Assembly (NCBI GenBank): GCA_018266755.1
Contig: JAFDZW010000005.1
Coordinates: 1,155,233-1,219,232, forward strand
From: Bacteroidota bacterium
GTDB lineage: Bacteria; Bacteroidota; Ignavibacteria; Palsa-1295
Length of the DNA: 64,000 nt
Direction: 5' to 3'
A model generated the notes under the pieces. It saw nothing but the letters and a program-made list of their open reading frames with translations. It did no database searches and was not told the DNA's origin. A program made the translations under genes and the position numbers. Of the stretch, positions 1 to 9,269 are shown one piece after another (position 1 is the first letter of the stretch; each line of letters starts with the position of its first letter).

Positions 1-489
1 ACCGTTGGGGCTGGTATGTCCGAGCAGTACACCATCGTGCAGGGTCACCCGCCCGAACGAATCGACTTCTGACGGCGAGGGTAGGATGACTGCATCAAGC
101 GTAATAGTGAAATCCGGTACCACCGCCAGATAGATAACACCTGCATTGACCACACCACCCCCGAGAAAGACGATGCTCCGAATCCTGCGCGTCGTGTAAC
201 CGGGTTTGGTAAATGTCAGCGAGTACGTCCGTGACGGCAAACCGTGGATGATCCACCGGCCGGTCGTATCGGTCTCGGCGCTGAAGTCTGTCCCGTCGCA
301 TCGCACCGTCACTCCGGAAGCCTCCGCTACATACTGTCCCTCTCGATCATAGAGGTACACTACGCCAGCCAGATCCCCCGTCAGGGTTGATCCCCCTCCG
401 CCGGAGCCCACCGAATCGCTCGACTTGGAACAGGAACTCGTCACTGCTGCGAGGAAGCAGAGAATAGTTATCACGGTCAGACGCTGCAT
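1..489 (-). CDS. Lipoprotein with carboxypeptidase-regulatory-like domain (partial, runs off left edge)
   Basis: An open frame starts with ATG at 489 and stays open for 163 codons to base 1, so the C-terminus lies outside the window. The N-terminus is a lipoprotein signal: a basic start, a hydrophobic stretch (TVITILCFLAAV), then TSSC with the lipidated Cys at about residue 20, followed by a Ser/Gly linker. Residues about 38-100 read as a CarboxypepD_reg-type beta-sandwich (a GxVxLxDxxG opening, then TDTTGRW and GLPSRTYSLTFTKPGY). Such domains are common in Bacteroidota surface proteins. A TAnnTTTG element lies about 28 bases upstream. The function of the missing part is unknown. That it is a real lipoprotein gene is well supported; the family call is moderate. 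Confidence 0.75.
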   Translation of the reverse strand, partial: MQRLTVITILCFLAAVTSSCSKSSDSVGSGGGGSTLTGDLAGVVYLYDREGQYVAEASGVTVRCDGTDFSAETDTTGRWIIHGLPSRTYSLTFTKPGYTTRRIRSIVFLGGGVVNAGVIYLAVVPDFTITLDAVILPSPSEVDSFGRVTLHDGVLLGHTSPNG

Positions 490-516
490 AGTAGGATCGG
501 ATAGCCAATATCGAGA

Positions 517-524
517 CAAATGTA
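517..524 (-). promoter_or_regulatory. Bacteroidota-type -7 element (TACATTTG)
   Basis: On the minus strand TACATTTG matches TAnnTTTG and lies 28 bases upstream of the ATG at 489. No clear TTG is at the ideal -33 spacing, so this rests on the -7 match and its position. Confidence 0.4.
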
Positions 525-688
525 CGAACACAATCGGGATCGTGCACGCAAACGGACTATCGATTGATTGCCGACCGATGATCGTGCCCACGTGAATGGC
601 AACCAGTCAACTCCATGGGGTATGCATCGGCAGAAAGAATGCTGGGGGCAGTTTCCGGTGAGGCCATGCGCTAAGTAACACTGCTACG

Positions 689-696
689 TATATTTG
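689..696 (+). promoter_or_regulatory. Bacteroidota-type -7 element (TATATTTG)
   Basis: TATATTTG matches TAnnTTTG and would place a transcript start near 702, about 45 bases before the ATG at 749. No good -33 TTG is seen. Confidence 0.4.
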
Positions 697-748
697 CACG
701 GTCTGTGCACGTCACGGACCGATCAAGTACCCCAGAGACATCCATCGA

Positions 749-2113
749 ATGACAATGAAGTTTCCATCGTACCTACTACTCACACTTTGTATTTCCGGCT
801 GCTCCATACTCAAGAGCGAACCTGCCGCGACGGCCGATGCGACACCACCGCCGGGATATAACCCCGTCTATATCACCGGCATCAAGAAGATCACCTCGCC
901 GCCGACCGAGCGCCCGGCATTCTACCTGAGTCGTTCCGAGGCAACCGAACCCAACCGCATCCGTCTGTTCTCGCATATGGTGGATTCTGCCGGAAATTAC
1001 CTTTCCGGCGCATCGAGCTCGAAACTTCGCTCGATGTGGTGCCGCCTTACGGATGTCTGTGCGGGGCGCACCGATATTATCAAAGATTTCAAACTTCGCG
1101 AAGTCTCGGAGAACGACCATATCCCGACAGCAATCGTGCTGGCAATGGATCACTCCGGCTCGATGGGTGAGCCCCGTGCGCTTGCAGTGCAAGAGGCCGC
1201 GTCAAAGTTCATCTCCATGAAGATGCCGGAGGATGCATTCGCATTGATCAAGTATGACGGACATATCGGCGTCGAATCGCCGCTCTCCAATGATGGCCAA
1301 TTGCTGCAATCGCGGCTGCAAAAGACAGGGCTTACCGGGTTTGGAGGGTTCACGGCCATCGGCGATGCGATCGAATCGGGTATCGACCTGCTCGCGAAGA
1401 CACAAGGATACGACCGCAAAGCGATCGTCGTCTTCACCGACGGAAAGGACAACAGTTCGACGCTGACACGCGACTCGGTCATCCGTAATGCCAGACGCAA
1501 CGGCGTTATCGTTTGCGCAGTCGATTTTGGCGAGAACATCGATCCGGGATATATGACCGAGGTTGCAAACTCGACCGGAGGCATTCACGAGCAGGTGTAT
1601 CGCACCGGTGAATTCGAGTCGGTCTTTCAAGACCTCTATCGCAAACTGAAAAACTATTACGTGATCGAATATACGCCGCGCTCCTACGGCCAGCACACGG
1701 TCTCGATGAAGCTCTGTCTGCCACGCGATACGGCGATCGCAGAACGCACATTCGATAACTCGCCGAAAGCAGGCGAAGTCGCATTCCTGGATATTACATT
1801 CAATGTCGATCAGGCAGACATCCAGCCCGCATCGGAAGAAGCGCTGACAAACGCAGAATATTTGCTCAAAGCATTTCCGACAATGACGGTCGAGGTCCGC
1901 GGACACACCGACAACACCGGCGATTCGCAACATAACAAGACGCTCTCCGAACGACGCGCACAGGCTGTTCGCGCTGCCCTCGTCAAGCGCGGCGTCGCCG
2001 CAAATCGTATCGTTGCGAAAGGCTTCGGAGACTCGATGCCGATCGCGGATAACTCCACCGAAGACGGCAGAGCTCGCAATCGGCGAACGGAATTCGTGAT
2101 CCTGACACAGTAA
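749..2113 (+). CDS. VWA domain and OmpA peptidoglycan-binding lipoprotein
   Basis: A 454-residue outer-membrane lipoprotein. The signal ends in ISGC with the lipidated Cys at residue 18. Residues about 125-300 form a von Willebrand factor A domain with an intact MIDAS: D134, S136, S138 (MDHSGSMG), T202 and D231 (FTDGKDN). Residues about 345-452 form an OmpA C-terminal domain (GHTDNTG at 385, TLSERRAQAV at 398, NRRTEF at 444), which binds peptidoglycan. The protein would tether the cell wall to the outer membrane and bind a metal-dependent ligand through the VWA domain; that role is inferred from the domains. A second ATG two codons in (755) is an equally possible start. It stands alone, convergent with the large gene to its right. 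Confidence 0.9.
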   Translation: MTMKFPSYLLLTLCISGCSILKSEPAATADATPPPGYNPVYITGIKKITSPPTERPAFYLSRSEATEPNRIRLFSHMVDSAGNYLSGASSSKLRSMWCRLTDVCAGRTDIIKDFKLREVSENDHIPTAIVLAMDHSGSMGEPRALAVQEAASKFISMKMPEDAFALIKYDGHIGVESPLSNDGQLLQSRLQKTGLTGFGGFTAIGDAIESGIDLLAKTQGYDRKAIVVFTDGKDNSSTLTRDSVIRNARRNGVIVCAVDFGENIDPGYMTEVANSTGGIHEQVYRTGEFESVFQDLYRKLKNYYVIEYTPRSYGQHTVSMKLCLPRDTAIAERTFDNSPKAGEVAFLDITFNVDQADIQPASEEALTNAEYLLKAFPTMTVEVRGHTDNTGDSQHNKTLSERRAQAVRAALVKRGVAANRIVAKGFGDSMPIADNSTEDGRARNRRTEFVILTQ

Positions 2114-2127
2114 AAAGAAGCTCGAAT

Positions 2128-5100
2128 CTATCGAACGATCACCAGCGGCAGTACGACGACTGCCGATCCGTTCACGATGCGGACGAAATAATTTGCGGAT
2201 GGCAGGTCCGCAATATCAAGAATCAGCGGCGCATCGGTACCGATGATTCCTTCCTTGCGCGAATGAACACTCCCGAGACCGTCCACGACGTCGATCACGA
2301 CATATCCGTTCGACGTAGAATGGACTTCGGCGATGTTCGTTGCCGGGTTCGGTCGAACGGTGAATTGAGGAAGAACCTGATGGTGTAAGAACCGCGATAC
2401 AATCCCAACCCCGCACCCACCGATAATCGATACGGCGGCTCTGGCCGAATCTGCAACGGTGAACGCGCACGGGACGAACGTCCCCACTACCGATACCGAG
2501 TCGAACCATACTCGAGGTGTCATGATCGTGTCGGCAAAGACATTGAAATCGGCTGTGCAGATCGTCCCCGAGGTTGCTCCTTGTATCCGCAATTTTGCAC
2601 GGCCCGACCACGACTCGCTAGCGAGATCAACGGAGGTTCCACTCGCAGCATACGAACCGAGATAGTCGAGATCGGCAGTGACATCATAATGCAGTACCGC
2701 TTCGATCGTTTGCGATGAAGATAACCCGGAGAGCGTAAGCGGGACATGGATCGTCGAGCCAAGAACGCCGACGCTCTGGTCCGTCGTCGAAAGAGTGAGC
2801 ACTTGTTGAGATCCTCCAACGCCGTGTAATGGCACGACAAGGGTAGATCCGTTCGAGAACTGAATCACATAGTTCGCATCGCGTGCGCCTCCTCCGGAGG
2901 GAGAAAATCGTATCAACGCGGAGTCCTGGACGGCAATCGAATCGGCGACACCCTGCAACAGGGTGTAGTCGGCCGACGCAGGGCCGACGATCGATTGCGA
3001 GACGACACGCGCGCTGGGGCAGCCGGTTGCCACTACCGCGAAACGTTGCACGATCGGTGAGTCGCACGGGAACAGCGTATCCTGTGCGAATGCCACAGTG
3101 GGAGCGATCGACGAAGCGAATGGGGTTTCGACACCGACATCTTCCAGCGTGATCGTCACCAGCGTCCCGTCGGAAAATGTCAGGACGATCGCACCACGAG
3201 CGAGACCTCCCTGTGTGGGTGTGAACCGAACGACGAGGGAATCGAGATCGCCAACCGAATCCCGCATGATTTGGACGAGACGATACGACGGGTCGCCGGA
3301 CAATTGCTGAAGTATAATATGCGGCTGCGGACATCCATTACCCGTAAGATAAATCGTCCGATCGAACGGCGGATCGCAGATGCGTATTGTATCGCGCAAG
3401 ACTGACGGACTGGCCTCAGCCCCGAACGAATTCGCAACCCCAAACCCATTGAGCGGAATGCTAATCTTCGAACCGTCGTCGAACACGATCTCGTACGTCG
3501 CGCTGCGCAGACCGAGTCCATGAAGTGTGAAGCGCACCACCGCCGAATCCAATACTCCGATCGAATCCGGCACGGGTTGAACGAGAGTGTAGTCACCTGG
3601 CTGCGCGCCGACGATCTGCTGACTGACAATTTTCGGCACCCTGCATCCTCCGGCATGAAACCGAAAAACCCGTGTGAGTGCGCTATCGCAAAGTGTTAGT
3701 GAATCGGTCAATGCTGCCGGTGAGTATGTTCGAGTATATCCGCCAGGCGTGGTGAACGAGTTTAAGGGGATGCGCACTATGGTGCTGTCGGAAAAGACCA
3801 CCTCGTAGGTTGCGCTTCCGGCTCCGCTTGAGCTCGGACGGAAATCGATCTCGGCATAGTTTGCAACACCGAGCGAGTCGGGTGCCGGAGTAACAAGGGT
3901 GTAATTCCCGCTGCCAATAATACGCTGCGAGACGATATGCGGCATGAAGCAACCCTTCACCGAAAAGATGACACGATGCGTTACAGGCGAATCGCAGAGT
4001 GTAAGCGAATCGGTGATCGAAGCGGGCGAGGCCGTGCAGATGAACGGCACTCCCCTGCCATTCCCATTCAACGAGACCAGTTGTGTGCTGCCGTCATCTG
4101 CCGTGAGCAGCAGTGTTGCCGGAAGTTGGCCGTGAATGCCTGTCGGGGTAAGCGTTACGACTACCGAATCCGATGTTGCAAGCCATGCACTGTAGGAAGC
4201 GGCATCCTGACCATACACACTGACACTCTTCAACTTGACGGGCAGACACCCGGTATATCCGCACGTCAACATTCGAACGATGCTATCGGAGCAATCGACG
4301 ACGGTATCTCCATCGAACAAGGAAGCGACGCTTGGCGAGAGCGTACCCGCGTTCGGGACTCGTCTGATCGAATCGTTGCCGCTGTTAGTCGTACGCCAAC
4401 AATTCCCGTTGGCGTCTACCGCAAAGACGGTGTTGTCGTTCTTCGTACATACAAGATGCGCATCGATGATTCCCGACGGTCCGCCGATCTTCTTCCATGT
4501 TCGCCCATGATCGAGCGATCGAAGCAGTCCGTCGAGCGTCTCGGGTGTGGTCTGCACATAAAGCGTGCCGCCAAGCGAGTTCGTTATGCAGCCGGTGTAG
4601 TACGTGATGTCGCTGTAGGCCACCTGTGGAAATGTCAAGCCATTATCGAACGAGTAGTGGAGGCGGCTGCGCAAGTCGCTTTCCGGTGCTGCCGTTCCTT
4701 CGTTGACGATATTGAACTGCCCCCAATTACACGAGTCGAGCGCGAAGCTATAACAATCGTAGGTATAGCCGCCGGCCGATGTGGTCCACGTCAGGCCATA
4801 ATCCGACGACCACAAGACACGAGAACCAGTCGAACCGTTGAGCTTGATGATATAGATAGTATGGTTTGCATGACGCACGAGCAGATTCGTGAGGTCACCG
4901 TTGTATGGCGGGACGATGCGATTCCATGTCGTGCCGCCATCTTGCGTCACCCACACAATCCCCGCGCCGGTTGCGACAGCGATGATATAGGGCGACGACA
5001 CAAATTTCGCTTGCGTCCAGAATGAATCCGGCAGATTTGCCGCCGACCAGTTCGCTCCACCATCACGCGTTATATATGGCCCGAAATAATGGCTGAGGAC

Positions 5101-5394
5101 GACACCGTTGAGACTATCATAAAAGTCAACATCGAGTGTCTTGGCCGCTGCAAGTGGAAAGTTAACAGTATGGGTTATCCACGTGACACCGTCGTCGGAA
5201 CTCTCCATTACTGTATTCTGCGACGTGGCATAGACCCTGCCTGCACAATAGGCGATGGCACCATCGAACGACTGGTCGAGTGTCAGCAGGCCGGACTTCA
5301 TGAGCTGCCACTGTGCCTCTGCGGGACCGGCGAAGACCGATAGGAAATAGAGTACAACAACCACCCACAGACGGTGGTAGCATTTACTGCTCAT
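2128..5394 (-). CDS. Large T9SS-sorted surface protein with Asp-box head and four ~100-residue repeats
   Basis: About 1,088 residues from the chosen ATG at 5394, which gives a clean signal peptide (RLWVVVVLYFLSVFAGPAEA). An in-frame ATG at 5415 would add seven residues. After the signal comes a beta-propeller region with Asp-box motifs (SDDGVTWI, TRDGGANWS, TQDGGTTWN, SLDHGRTWK). From about 4045 down to 2820 the protein is made of four tandem units of about 100 residues. Each opens near DSLTLCDSP, has a paired Cys and a conserved PDSxGVxD segment, and ends in a strand resembling choice-of-anchor D / Spd-2-like Ig domains. The C-terminus (VRPNPATN ... ADLPSANYFVRI) is a T9SS type A sorting domain. 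It is therefore exported across the outer membrane; ligand unknown. Confidence 0.85.
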   Translation of the reverse strand: MSSKCYHRLWVVVVLYFLSVFAGPAEAQWQLMKSGLLTLDQSFDGAIAYCAGRVYATSQNTVMESSDDGVTWITHTVNFPLAAAKTLDVDFYDSLNGVVLSHYFGPYITRDGGANWSAANLPDSFWTQAKFVSSPYIIAVATGAGIVWVTQDGGTTWNRIVPPYNGDLTNLLVRHANHTIYIIKLNGSTGSRVLWSSDYGLTWTTSAGGYTYDCYSFALDSCNWGQFNIVNEGTAAPESDLRSRLHYSFDNGLTFPQVAYSDITYYTGCITNSLGGTLYVQTTPETLDGLLRSLDHGRTWKKIGGPSGIIDAHLVCTKNDNTVFAVDANGNCWRTTNSGNDSIRRVPNAGTLSPSVASLFDGDTVVDCSDSIVRMLTCGYTGCLPVKLKSVSVYGQDAASYSAWLATSDSVVVTLTPTGIHGQLPATLLLTADDGSTQLVSLNGNGRGVPFICTASPASITDSLTLCDSPVTHRVIFSVKGCFMPHIVSQRIIGSGNYTLVTPAPDSLGVANYAEIDFRPSSSGAGSATYEVVFSDSTIVRIPLNSFTTPGGYTRTYSPAALTDSLTLCDSALTRVFRFHAGGCRVPKIVSQQIVGAQPGDYTLVQPVPDSIGVLDSAVVRFTLHGLGLRSATYEIVFDDGSKISIPLNGFGVANSFGAEASPSVLRDTIRICDPPFDRTIYLTGNGCPQPHIILQQLSGDPSYRLVQIMRDSVGDLDSLVVRFTPTQGGLARGAIVLTFSDGTLVTITLEDVGVETPFASSIAPTVAFAQDTLFPCDSPIVQRFAVVATGCPSARVVSQSIVGPASADYTLLQGVADSIAVQDSALIRFSPSGGGARDANYVIQFSNGSTLVVPLHGVGGSQQVLTLSTTDQSVGVLGSTIHVPLTLSGLSSSQTIEAVLHYDVTADLDYLGSYAASGTSVDLASESWSGRAKLRIQGATSGTICTADFNVFADTIMTPRVWFDSVSVVGTFVPCAFTVADSARAAVSIIGGCGVGIVSRFLHHQVLPQFTVRPNPATNIAEVHSTSNGYVVIDVVDGLGSVHSRKEGIIGTDAPLILDIADLPSANYFVRIVNGSAVVVLPLVIVR

Positions 5395-5519
5395 CACATG
5401 ATATTTCTCATGCATTCTGTGCTGTTGGTACCTCCAGATCAAACAAGAACGTCCGTCAGAGTACTCCGCAAGTATCTCGCCTCTCCTCGTCGGTAAGACA
5501 CATCGGCCGGGATAAATGT

Positions 5520-5557
5520 GACAAAGCGGGAGCGCCATCCGACGCCCCCGCCTTGTC
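5520..5557 (-). terminator. Hairpin between the PuuD-like gene and the large T9SS gene
   Basis: GACAAAGCGGG (5520-5530) pairs with CCCGCCTTGTC (5547-5557) with one mismatch. In the minus direction it follows the stop of the PuuD-like gene by 19 bases. There is no strong U-run, so termination efficiency is uncertain. Confidence 0.4.
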
Positions 5558-5576
5558 GTAACGATTCACGCCGGGT

Positions 5577-6344
5577 TTAGAACCCCTTGATCTTGGCTGC
5601 TTTCTTATAGACCAGCATTACTGCTGCCCAGCCGACAAGGATGAAAATGCTCGTGATTCCCCAGTCACAATTGCTTGCCATCGGCGCATGGTGCGAATTG
5701 ATCATCGCCCACACAAGCGGGACGGACATATATGTGTTATGCTTCGAGCGCGAACCGGCAAGCGCGACAACGGATGCGTCGGCAGGATTACCCGTCTTCA
5801 CGCCGTTGATGATCTTCTGCTGCGATGGCCAAATACGGTACCACACATTGTAGGCCATGGTCGTCCCGAACATTGCGCCCATGTAGATAACCATCCCCCG
5901 ATAGCCGAACCCACAGACGGTCTCCATGACCCACAATACCGCGACGACAAGCACGAACATGATCGCGGTGAATACTTTGGGGTTCTTCGCCAACGGGCTC
6001 TTGGCGAGCGCATCGTAAATAAACGGAGCAAGGATAAAGCTCCAGAGCACGACGATGCTGCCGGCAGAACCGCCGGACGTATTCGCCAGAAAGACGTTGC
6101 CCGACTCAAACACGAAATAGATCAGCAGCACGCCGGTGATCCACGTGTAGGCAGCTCCCCAACGAAACCAGTACAGCGCTCGGGGCATGAGCTCCGGCAC
6201 GACCTTCTTCTTCGTGTCGCCGTCCATCGTCCCCGCAAATGGGCCGTTGACAAAATTAAAGAAGTACAGCAGGCCGATCCAGAGGATACCCGCAGCAATA
6301 TGGGTCCAACGCGAGAGAATGGATAGATAATCGACGAATTGCAT
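5577..6344 (-). CDS. PuuD-like (urate oxidase N-terminal family) membrane protein
   Basis: 255 residues from ATG 6344; upstream in-frame starts would add a non-conserved tail. About seven hydrophobic segments are visible (first near 12-33, last near the C-terminus). The sequence resembles the membrane domain of PuuD / Urate_ox_N proteins: RWTHIAAGILWIGLLYFFNF near the N-terminus, the paired His in NSHHAP, and conserved Trp/Tyr in each helix. The family is linked to urate oxidation when fused to a cytochrome c domain. Here that domain is absent and no purine genes are nearby, so urate activity is not established. A TTG-N19-TATATTTG promoter lies just upstream. Confidence 0.75.
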   Translation of the reverse strand: MQFVDYLSILSRWTHIAAGILWIGLLYFFNFVNGPFAGTMDGDTKKKVVPELMPRALYWFRWGAAYTWITGVLLIYFVFESGNVFLANTSGGSAGSIVVLWSFILAPFIYDALAKSPLAKNPKVFTAIMFVLVVAVLWVMETVCGFGYRGMVIYMGAMFGTTMAYNVWYRIWPSQQKIINGVKTGNPADASVVALAGSRSKHNTYMSVPLVWAMINSHHAPMASNCDWGITSIFILVGWAAVMLVYKKAAKIKGF

Positions 6345-6392
6345 AATGACTGTGTGTTTTGGGTGAAAAATCGATCCGATGATGTAGTGTTG

Positions 6393-6422
6393 CAAATATA
6401 TGAATATTTCCCCTCGGTGCAA
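6393..6422 (-). promoter_or_regulatory. Bacteroidota-type promoter, TTG-N19-TATATTTG
   Basis: On the minus strand TTG (6420-6422) is followed after 19 bases by TATATTTG (6393-6400). This fits the -33/-7 layout of the Bacteroidota primary sigma factor and lies about 49 bases upstream of the PuuD-like start. Confidence 0.6.
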
Positions 6423-6481
6423 CTACTTCCCTATGATGATTTCCCTCTATTAACAGACAGAGCCCAACAACGGGAAGAAGG

Positions 6482-7156
6482 TCAGTTCGGCGCGATGCTT
6501 GCGGCGGCGTGTACGATATCCTTCACTTCAAGAATACGCTGCGGATAACCATGCAACGTCACGGCAAGCATCGCATCGCCAATCTCGCGAAGCGAGCAGA
6601 TCATCGAACGAGCAAATAGCCGCAAGATCGGCACGAGCCAACGCAAGTAGCGATAGAGTGTCAATGTATTATGCAGTCCAGGCGTGGCTTGGATGAACCC
6701 GGGTCGAAACAGAAACACTGCTTTGAACGGCAGCGCTGCCAGGTCATTCTCGGTCTTGCCTTTTACACGCGCCCACATCAACCGTCCGTGTTCCGAGCTG
6801 TCGGTTCCGGCGCCGGAGATGTAGCAGAATGTCATTGCGGGCGACTCTTCGACGAGCGTTCGGGCGAAGTTCAGCGTAAGATCGTATGTTACCCGTCGAT
6901 AGTCGGCCTCCTTCATTCCAATCGACGACGTACCGAGGCAGAAGTAGCAGGCATCGTAGCCGGCAAGCTGCGAGCGAATCTGCGAGAGATCGAACAAGTC
7001 CGGGATAAGAATCTCTTTCAGTTTGGGATGCACCGTTCCACAGGCGCGGCGCCCAACGACGAGTACCTGTTCGACCTCCGGACGTTGCAGGCATTCGAAC
7101 ATTACTCCCTCGCCCACCATCCCGCTTGCGCCGGTTACGATCACTCGCAGTCCCAT
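6482..7156 (-). CDS. Atypical SDR / NAD(P)-binding Rossmann protein (TIP30-like)
   Basis: 224 residues. The N-terminal GASGMVGEGV at about residues 9-18 is the GxxGxxG dinucleotide-binding loop of the atypical short-chain dehydrogenase fold. Further on are the SGAG segment and MWARVKGKTEN, where the usual YxxxK catalytic Tyr is Trp, as I recall is usual for this bacterial subgroup. The RPGFIQ block follows. Proteins of this kind are annotated as NAD-dependent epimerase/dehydratase or NAD(P)H-binding; substrate unknown. The start lies three bases after the stop of the 464-residue gene, so the two are probably co-transcribed. Confidence 0.8.
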   Translation of the reverse strand: MGLRVIVTGASGMVGEGVMFECLQRPEVEQVLVVGRRACGTVHPKLKEILIPDLFDLSQIRSQLAGYDACYFCLGTSSIGMKEADYRRVTYDLTLNFARTLVEESPAMTFCYISGAGTDSSEHGRLMWARVKGKTENDLAALPFKAVFLFRPGFIQATPGLHNTLTLYRYLRWLVPILRLFARSMICSLREIGDAMLAVTLHGYPQRILEVKDIVHAAASIAPN

Positions 7157-7159
7157 GTG

Positions 7160-8554
7160 TCACTTCGTATTATGATGAGGAAAATACCGAGAATAAAATT
7201 GCTGCACCTGAAATCCGAACAGATTCGTCCCGGACTGCGCCGCATATTCGGTGGCGATTTTGCTCGCGCGCTTCGGGTCGTGATCGACACACCGGATGAG
7301 CTTCAGCAACGTATCGAGGAACAGGAGTGCTCTTCGCTCACCGGTGTGGTAGCCGTTGGTCCGAGCGAAGCGGATGTGTTTCATAAGTGCGGTCTCGCTC
7401 GCGATATGGTCTCCGCGCATCGCAGTAAGATATGCATCGTAACATCGCAGCGCTAGCGCATTCGCGCTGATCTGCTTTCGGCCGCTGCTGAATATGTATC
7501 CCCGATGAAGGTGCTGTTGCGCTTCGTCAAGTTCGCCGAGATAAATATGATAAATCACGAGCAGCGTTGAATACGTAAGCGCCGCTTCGCGCGGCAACAA
7601 CTGAAGATCGTGAGGGAAATGCGATTCGATAAACTGTTTGACCCACTTGCGATCTCCTTCACGGAGGATCCGCGGCAGAAAACGACCGATCTGGTACACC
7701 GACGGACCGAGTGTCTCGCAAGTCAGTGTCAGAAATCGTTGGAGTTCTTTCACGCTGACACCGTCGTTGCCTTCGAGTTGGAGCCGACACTCCATGACAT
7801 ACGGCTCGGCAAGCAGCGAAAATACTTTTGGGCGAGATCTGACTAACTCCATAGCCTCTCGTGCGTAGTGCCGTGCATCCGGTTTACCCGAGTGTCGGCT
7901 GCTATCGAGCATCAATCGATCGACGGCTAAGAACGCCGTAACAGGATCGTCGCTGTTGCGGGCCTCGGCATATATTCCCTCTAACCCGATGCGAGCGGCT
8001 GCATGACGTGTGCCATCATAATGCTGCGATCCGGTTCGACGAAGCTCATCTATCAGATCGAAAGTCCGCAATAGCCTCGACGATTCGGATTCGTTCAACA
8101 TTGCCGCATACTCCAGGGAACACCGCTCAACGTGGGTTCGCACCCGATCCCCGTTCTTGCTGTCAAGCAAAAAGAATTGGGCCATCACGATCACGTCGGC
8201 ATAAAAGCGCTTGAGGCCGGCGGGATCGGATCGAAGCGCGGTCTCCTGAGCGCGGAGTACCCTCACGAAGTGCCGGAAGAGTTGTTTGTTGCCGAGATAC
8301 ATCAACAGATGGGTGCCGCCAGCAGAGACGATATCCCGGTAGCATGCATCGAGGATCTCGCCGACGACTTGATCGAGCCGACCGGCCGATGCACTACCCC
8401 GCGGACTCCGCGCAACCGCCGACGATCCTCCCCGGGCCTTGCTTCGAAGCAGCCGTAGGAAGATCGTCCGCTTATTGCCGCGAAATTGGAGCGGTCGCAA
8501 CCGTTTTCGCTCCGATCGGCTAAGCGAATAAATAAATTCTTCCAGTAAGCGCAT
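7160..8554 (-). CDS. Helical repeat protein of unknown function
   Basis: 464 residues from ATG 8554; a GGGG lies about 12 bases upstream and the longer frame above it looks non-coding. The N-terminus (LLEEFIYSLSRSERKRLRPL ...) is basic and helical and recalls a class of Bacteroidota proteins that begin with a short segment of this type and continue as degenerate TPR-like helices. Much of residues 150-450 is amphipathic helix, including AEARNSDDPVTAFLAVDRL and YHIYLGELDEAQQHLHRG. No signal peptide, membrane helix or catalytic motif is seen. First gene of a two-gene unit with the SDR. Function not recognised. Confidence 0.65.
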   Translation of the reverse strand: MRLLEEFIYSLSRSERKRLRPLQFRGNKRTIFLRLLRSKARGGSSAVARSPRGSASAGRLDQVVGEILDACYRDIVSAGGTHLLMYLGNKQLFRHFVRVLRAQETALRSDPAGLKRFYADVIVMAQFFLLDSKNGDRVRTHVERCSLEYAAMLNESESSRLLRTFDLIDELRRTGSQHYDGTRHAAARIGLEGIYAEARNSDDPVTAFLAVDRLMLDSSRHSGKPDARHYAREAMELVRSRPKVFSLLAEPYVMECRLQLEGNDGVSVKELQRFLTLTCETLGPSVYQIGRFLPRILREGDRKWVKQFIESHFPHDLQLLPREAALTYSTLLVIYHIYLGELDEAQQHLHRGYIFSSGRKQISANALALRCYDAYLTAMRGDHIASETALMKHIRFARTNGYHTGERRALLFLDTLLKLIRCVDHDPKRASKIATEYAAQSGTNLFGFQVQQFYSRYFPHHNTK

Positions 8555-9269
8555 AAAAAATTGCAACCCCCATGATGAGCTAAAATACGAATATGTAGCT
8601 CGTTTTCCAAGAGAGGTATGAGATCGTGGCGTAGCGCTCCGGCGCATCGGGGCAGACAAATTGAGGCAGGGGTAAAAATACGGAAGCCTCTGATCGCATC
8701 AGAGGCCTCCTGCCACGGGTTAATCGCAATACACATACATACTCAATATGTGCTTACTTGAGAACGGTTATAAAGCAAACTTCTGTATGTAAAAATACAT
8801 GACGACGGGGGAAACCGCAAGCCTAATTTTGAGCAGATTTCTACGTTATTTCAGCCTAATTAGTTATGATTGAATTGCTTGTGTGCCCAAGAGCAGATGA
8901 AAGCTGTAATTTTATAACGACAAGAACTATGGGACACAAACGAAAGCCCCTCGTGGCTGAGGGGCTTTGCATCGTTGCTACGCTCGTGGCGGCCGTACAC
9001 TCTGGGGATACTGTGCACCAACCGACTGCATAGGAGTTTGGGGATGCAAATTTATGCATCCCATGGGTTCCGAACAAAGTCATGTTTCGGAAACAACTTC
9101 ATGTGATGCAGGCCTAACTTCTGAAATAACAATACGTTTCTATCTATTCCCCGAGATACGTCCCCAACGATGGAATGCCGGGATCTGCACGTCGGTTATA
9201 TTGCGAGCACATCTCCAATAAATCAATACAATCGCGCACTTCGATATGGCAATGTCTCCGGAGCACCCA
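8555..9269. other. 715-base intergenic region with three strong hairpins
   Basis: No convincing gene. Three hairpins stand out: GCCTCTGAT/ATCAGAGGC (8686-8706, 3-base loop), AAAGCCCCTC/GAGGGGCTTT (8943-8968) and GGGATGCA/TGCATCCC (9041-9062). The stretch is more AT-rich than the flanking genes. It may hold an untranslated RNA, but I do not recognise a known family (tmRNA, RNase P, SRP and 6S signatures not seen). Confidence 0.5.
8943..8968 (-). terminator. Rho-independent-like hairpin in the intergenic region
   Basis: A 10-bp perfect stem AAAGCCCCTC/GAGGGGCTTT with a 6-base loop. On the minus strand it is followed by CGTTTGTG, on the plus strand by GCATCG, so it reads better as a terminator leftwards. 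No gene ends here, so it could end an unannotated RNA. Confidence 0.45.

Noticed and set aside
6482-7156. Inactivated SDR because the YxxxK Tyr is Trp
   Set aside because: As I recall, MWARVKG is the normal form in this bacterial subgroup, so it is not evidence of decay.
8856-9083. 75-codon minus-strand frame in the hairpin-rich intergenic region
   Set aside because: It reads straight through a terminator-like stem and a perfect palindrome; composition does not look like protein.
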